Source: Methylophaga thalassica (GTDB lineage: Bacteria; Pseudomonadota; Gammaproteobacteria; Nitrosococcales; Methylophagaceae). Taken from it: a stretch of 49,099 bases of DNA. The stretch lies in the NCBI GenBank assembly GCA_011052985.1, contig DRHY01000082.1, positions 1 to 49,099 of the forward strand, read 5' to 3'. A program made the translations under genes and the position numbers. Below the pieces are notes generated by a model, which saw nothing but the letters and a program-made list of their open reading frames with translations, did not search any database and was not told the DNA's origin. Below are positions 46,432 to 49,099 of this stretch, in pieces; position 1 is the first letter of the stretch; each line of letters opens with the position of its first letter.

Positions 46432-46707
46432 ATGGACATCAATCAGGCGTTTGGGATCGCTCTTAGAGAGCTGAGAGAGTCTAGAGGTCTAACTCAGGAG
46501 AAATTGTCTGGTACTGTGACAAGGCCGTATATAAGTGTCCTGGAGAGGGGCTTGAAAAGCCCAACTCTAAGCTTGATTGAAAAGTTAGCTCACGAGATGG
46601 ATACACATCCTGTAATACTCTTATTAAGTGCTTATACAAAATTAGAGGGGGATGAGCTAGAAAGCCTGAAAAAGTTGATTCAAAATTATGTCAAAGGTAT
46701 GAAGTAA
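46432..46707 (+). CDS. XRE-family HTH regulator
   Basis: 91 aa. Cro/CI-type helix-turn-helix covers most of the chain (FGIALRELRESRGLTQEKLS, RPYISVLERGLKSPTLSLIE, LAHEMDTHPVILLL), followed by a short helical tail. It resembles small controller regulators of mobile elements. ATG 46432 with GGAG 7 bases upstream is preferred to an upstream TTG at 46417. It probably binds the inverted repeat 37 bases upstream and controls itself, the 122-aa gene and perhaps the duplicated gene pair. It is the last gene before the element's right end. Confidence 0.85.
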   Translation: MDINQAFGIALRELRESRGLTQEKLSGTVTRPYISVLERGLKSPTLSLIEKLAHEMDTHPVILLLSAYTKLEGDELESLKKLIQNYVKGMK

Positions 46708-46721
46708 TTTTGCGCAAAATT
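46706..46721. repeat. 16-bp perfect palindrome near the right end
   Basis: AATTTTGCGCAAAATT begins within the XRE stop codon. Related cores TTTGCGCAAA (15057-15066) and GCGCAAAATT (44361-44370) lie upstream of the duplicated gene pair. No T-run follows, so it is not an obvious terminator. It could be a protein-binding or recombination site. Confidence 0.5.
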
Positions 46722-46854
46722 ATGCAATAAAGACGTCAACGTCGACGGGGCCTTAAAAAAAATTTAAGAGATCATAAAAAATTTTTACGTACTGTTTAAT
46801 CATAAATATGCACATTATGGTAATTGGGTTGATTGCTCAGATTTTTCCACGGTT

Positions 46855-46880
46855 TGTGCAAGTTTTAGGGGTTATAAAAG
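46855..46880 (-). repeat. Right terminal inverted repeat of the element
   Basis: Reading inward on the minus strand: CTTTTATAACCCCTA, then AAAC and TTGCACA. It mirrors the left end, with gaps of 2-3 bases. Five bases (CAATA) separate it from the resumed thyA sequence, which may belong to the crossover core. Confidence 0.75.
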
Positions 46881-46885
46881 CAATA

Positions 46886-47179
46886 GGCTTGAACTTCAAT
46901 CAAGTTCAGGTGTTTTTCCTATTAAAAATCATGGCACAGATTTCCGGCTTAAAAGCAGGTAAGGCCTATCATAAAATCGTTAATGCTCACATTTATGAAG
47001 ATCAACTGGCATTAATGCGCGATGTGCAATTAACACGTGAGCCGTTTCCTTCACCGTCACTGCATATCAATCCAGAGATTAAATCTTTACGCGATTTAGA
47101 AACTTGGGTGACCTTAGATGACTTTGAAGTAAGGGATTATCAATTCCATGAGGCCATCGCTTATCCCTTTTCCGTGTAA
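46886..47179 (+). pseudogene. thyA: Host thymidylate synthase, 3' part
   Basis: 97 codons that complete the host enzyme cut at 4974. They start [20 protein letters not shown] (the Asn is the N177 equivalent), then [16 protein letters not shown] (His and Tyr of the dUMP site), and end [14 protein letters not shown]. The frame happens to stay open upstream into the element as far as an ATG at 46808, which could give a fused 123-aa product. That product would lack the catalytic Cys. The strand and register fit the 5' part exactly, which shows that nothing of host thyA was lost beyond the crossover point. Confidence 0.92.
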
Positions 47180-47263
47180 CTATTAAGGTCCCTTTAATAT
47201 AAAGCGAGTAGCTTGCTTTAATAACGACCGATACTTGGTTTTAGTTTGACAAGGAGAGAGTAG

Positions 47264-48013
47264 ATGAGCAGCAATAGCACACTAAGAGAATATCCTGTTT
47301 GGGATCGTATGGTTCGCTGGTTTCACTGGATTAATGTGCTTTCGGTGTTGGCCTTAATCGCGATAGGCGTTGCCATCATGAATAGTAAAGCCTTAGGGGT
47401 GAGCACGGATGGCAAGATTCTACTCAAAACATGGCATGTTTATGTTGGTTATGTGTTTGTTATCAATTTAGCGATTCGTTTATTTTGGACGTTTATCGGC
47501 AACCGCTTTAGCCGATGGTCGGCCATTTTACCGCTAGGACGACGATTCAAAGCTCAAAAGACGGCCTATGTCGCAGGTTTAAAAGAAGGTAAGCCAGTGG
47601 GTATTGCAGGCCATAGTCCGCTAGCGCGTTATATGGTGACGGTGTTGTTTTTATTATTAAGCACACAAGCCGTGACAGGATTAGTTTTAGCTGGAACGGA
47701 TGTGTATATGCCGCCGTTTGGTGATAGCTTTAAAGCCTGGATAGCCGATAGTCCAGAGTCAGAAGCATTGATTAAGCCTTATTCTAAAGAAGGGGTGAAT
47801 GAAGCCAGTTATCAGCAAATGCGAGACCTTCGCTCACCTTATAAAGAGGTGCATGAAATTGTTTTCTGGATACTTGTCGCGGCGATTATTTTGCACTTGC
47901 TCGGTGTTATTTACAGCGAACTACGTGAGCGTAATGGTCTGGTTTCGGCGATGTTTACGGGTAAAAAGGTATTCAAAGATAAACCGGTTGATTGGGATGA
48001 TGAATCACGATAG
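47264..48013 (+). CDS. Cytochrome b561-type membrane protein
   Basis: 249 aa with four to five helices. It is a di-haem b-type cytochrome (Ni/Fe-hydrogenase b-subunit/b561 group), with WDRMVRWFHWINVLSVLALI (haem His), KTWHVYVGYVFVINLAIRLF, and VHEIVFWILVAAIILHLLGV (two more His at helix positions). It moves electrons across or along the inner membrane. GGAGAG precedes ATG 47264. It belongs to the host flank downstream of thyA. Its 3' end overlaps that of the PepSY gene by 9 bases, convergently. Confidence 0.85.
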   Translation: MSSNSTLREYPVWDRMVRWFHWINVLSVLALIAIGVAIMNSKALGVSTDGKILLKTWHVYVGYVFVINLAIRLFWTFIGNRFSRWSAILPLGRRFKAQKTAYVAGLKEGKPVGIAGHSPLARYMVTVLFLLLSTQAVTGLVLAGTDVYMPPFGDSFKAWIADSPESEALIKPYSKEGVNEASYQQMRDLRSPYKEVHEIVFWILVAAIILHLLGVIYSELRERNGLVSAMFTGKKVFKDKPVDWDDESR

Positions 48014-49099
48014 ATGACGTAAAGCGCTGCGCTGTTTAGCGCGGCGTTTTTGTTGCCAACGCATCACACCGGTAATAAACAAGATTAGCGGTAATAAGCC
48101 GGTGATAAAGACAATGATTCGGCCCGGCAGTCCAAATACCTCGCCATTATGCAGTGGGTGCAGCCAGTTTAATAAGGTGTCACCAGCGGTTTCATTCAGA
48201 CCATCACGTACGGCCATAATTTGCTTCGACTGTGCATTAATCCAAACCTGTGTACGTGGAAAACGTCGACTGGGTTCACCTTGCTGATAAAGTATTATTC
48301 GCCAGCTATTTTTATACTTTCCGGGTGATTCGACCCATCTTAACTCCGCCTCTGGAAACTGTTTTAATGCCATTCTTACTGCATCATCAGCGTCCAACAG
48401 GTTTGTTTGATTGTTGCTAGCAGGGGTGTGCATAAAAACATCGGGACTTTTGTAAATACTGGAAAACGGTTTAATGAAAATTCTCGTCTCATCGGGCAAG
48501 GCTAGGGCAGCTCCTGTGAGGCTTAGCATGAGTAAAACAACTAAGCCGTAGCTGCCAGAAAGTGCATGAATATCAAAGACTTTTTTCGCAACCCCTTGAC
48601 GTAATTGTAACCGCAGTGCTTTACCCAGTCGTCGCCAGCCGGGCCACCAAATCATCAAGCCGGAAATGAGCGAGATCAGGCTGACTAAACCAAATATACC
48701 TATGATAGTTAAGCCTGTTTTATCCAGTAAAAGTGTGAAATGCAGATTATAAATCCACGTCATGGCAAATTCGCCCCAAAAACGATCGCTGGTGACGCGT
48801 AATGTCTCTGGATCAAGAGTGACCATCAGTGGTGCAAACAGTTTGTTTTTCGATTCTATTGGCGTGTAATAGCGAACCATGATTGGCCAGCCATCATGTA
48901 GCGGCTGTTCAATACGCCAAGATCCCAGCCGTTCAGGAAAATGCTCATGCAACACATTCAACACTGCTTGTTGTTCATTAACTGTGCTGGAGGACTGAGT
49001 ATCGATCTCTGGGTTAAGCCAGAGATCGAGTTGTAAATAAAAAACGAGAATGCTGCCGGTCAAGCCAAGTAAAACCCAGACCAGTCCAATGCTAAGCCC
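48005..49099 (-). CDS. PepSY-associated TM protein, 5' end outside the window
   Basis: At least 365 residues; the frame stays open to the window edge (GLSIGLVWVLLGLTGSILVF), which is the first helix of the family. Further marks are TWIYNLHFTLLLDKTGLTII, WWPGWRRLGKALRL, DIHALSGSYGLVVLLMLSLT and NWLHPLHNGEVFGLPGRIIV. PepSY_TM proteins act in periplasmic iron/siderophore reduction or handling, often with TonB receptors. A TTG at 49063 is start-like, but the sequence before it is still family-like. No stop or clear start lies in the window. Confidence 0.85.
   Translation of the reverse strand, partial: GLSIGLVWVLLGLTGSILVFYLQLDLWLNPEIDTQSSSTVNEQQAVLNVLHEHFPERLGSWRIEQPLHDGWPIMVRYYTPIESKNKLFAPLMVTLDPETLRVTSDRFWGEFAMTWIYNLHFTLLLDKTGLTIIGIFGLVSLISLISGLMIWWPGWRRLGKALRLQLRQGVAKKVFDIHALSGSYGLVVLLMLSLTGAALALPDETRIFIKPFSSIYKSPDVFMHTPASNNQTNLLDADDAVRMALKQFPEAELRWVESPGKYKNSWRIILYQQGEPSRRFPRTQVWINAQSKQIMAVRDGLNETAGDTLLNWLHPLHNGEVFGLPGRIIVFITGLLPLILFITGVMRWQQKRRAKQRSALRHLS

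Noticed and set aside
47195-47225. Possible terminator after the thyA 3' part (AAAGCGAG/CTTGCTTT)
   Set aside because: The stem has a mismatch and no T-run follows. It is too weak to call.

Overview
The window looks like a gammaproteobacterial chromosome carrying a large integrated element. Proteins on both flanks resemble those of marine or methylotrophic Gammaproteobacteria such as Methylophaga relatives; the genus is a guess. Flanking host genes are a TonB-dependent (copper-type) receptor, a SafE-like membrane protein, an AAA+/Fis-type protein, the 5' part of thyA, and at the far right the 3' part of thyA, a cytochrome b561 and a PepSY membrane protein.

The main result is that host thyA is cut in two. 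Its N-terminal part (4420-4974) ends just after the catalytic Asp motif (RSCDVP). Its C-terminal part resumes at GLNFN (46886-47179). Between them lie about 41.9 kb bounded by imperfect inverted repeats. I read this as a Tn554-like element that uses thyA as its attachment site. Its left end carries a tightly overlapping five-gene operon: three tyrosine-recombinase-type proteins (about 410, 782 and 689 aa), a small HTH/coiled-coil protein, and a second thyA that is truncated in the same active-site interval. A third, complete thyA (12141-13064) follows and probably replaces the destroyed host gene.

The cargo at 15.3-43.6 kb is mainly copper/silver handling. It includes DUF5676 and YHS/HMA-like proteins, a Cus-type RND efflux system (with a CusF domain fused to CusB), a MerR regulator with an HMA protein and a Cu+ P-type ATPase, a DUF2933 protein, and an isoprenylcysteine-methyltransferase-like protein. 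A thymidine-phosphorylase-like / PRPP-synthetase-like / MBL ribonuclease operon, a ferritin-like protein and an ion channel follow. On the minus strand lie a DMT transporter, an ATP-grasp protein, a cytochrome c, an APC permease, CopB, CopA and a small periplasmic protein. A divergent CopRS/CusRS two-component pair closes the cargo. Two matching CopR/CusR-like boxes tie two metal promoters to this pair.

A pair of unknown genes occurs twice, in opposite orientations, at the two borders of the cargo. The left copy is broken by a nonsense codon and by a complete IS3-family element. At the right end, an unknown 122-aa gene and an XRE regulator are divergent around a perfect 12-bp inverted repeat. 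An 11/12 match to its half-site lies upstream of both copies of the duplicated pair, suggesting one regulon. No tRNA, rRNA or CRISPR array was seen.
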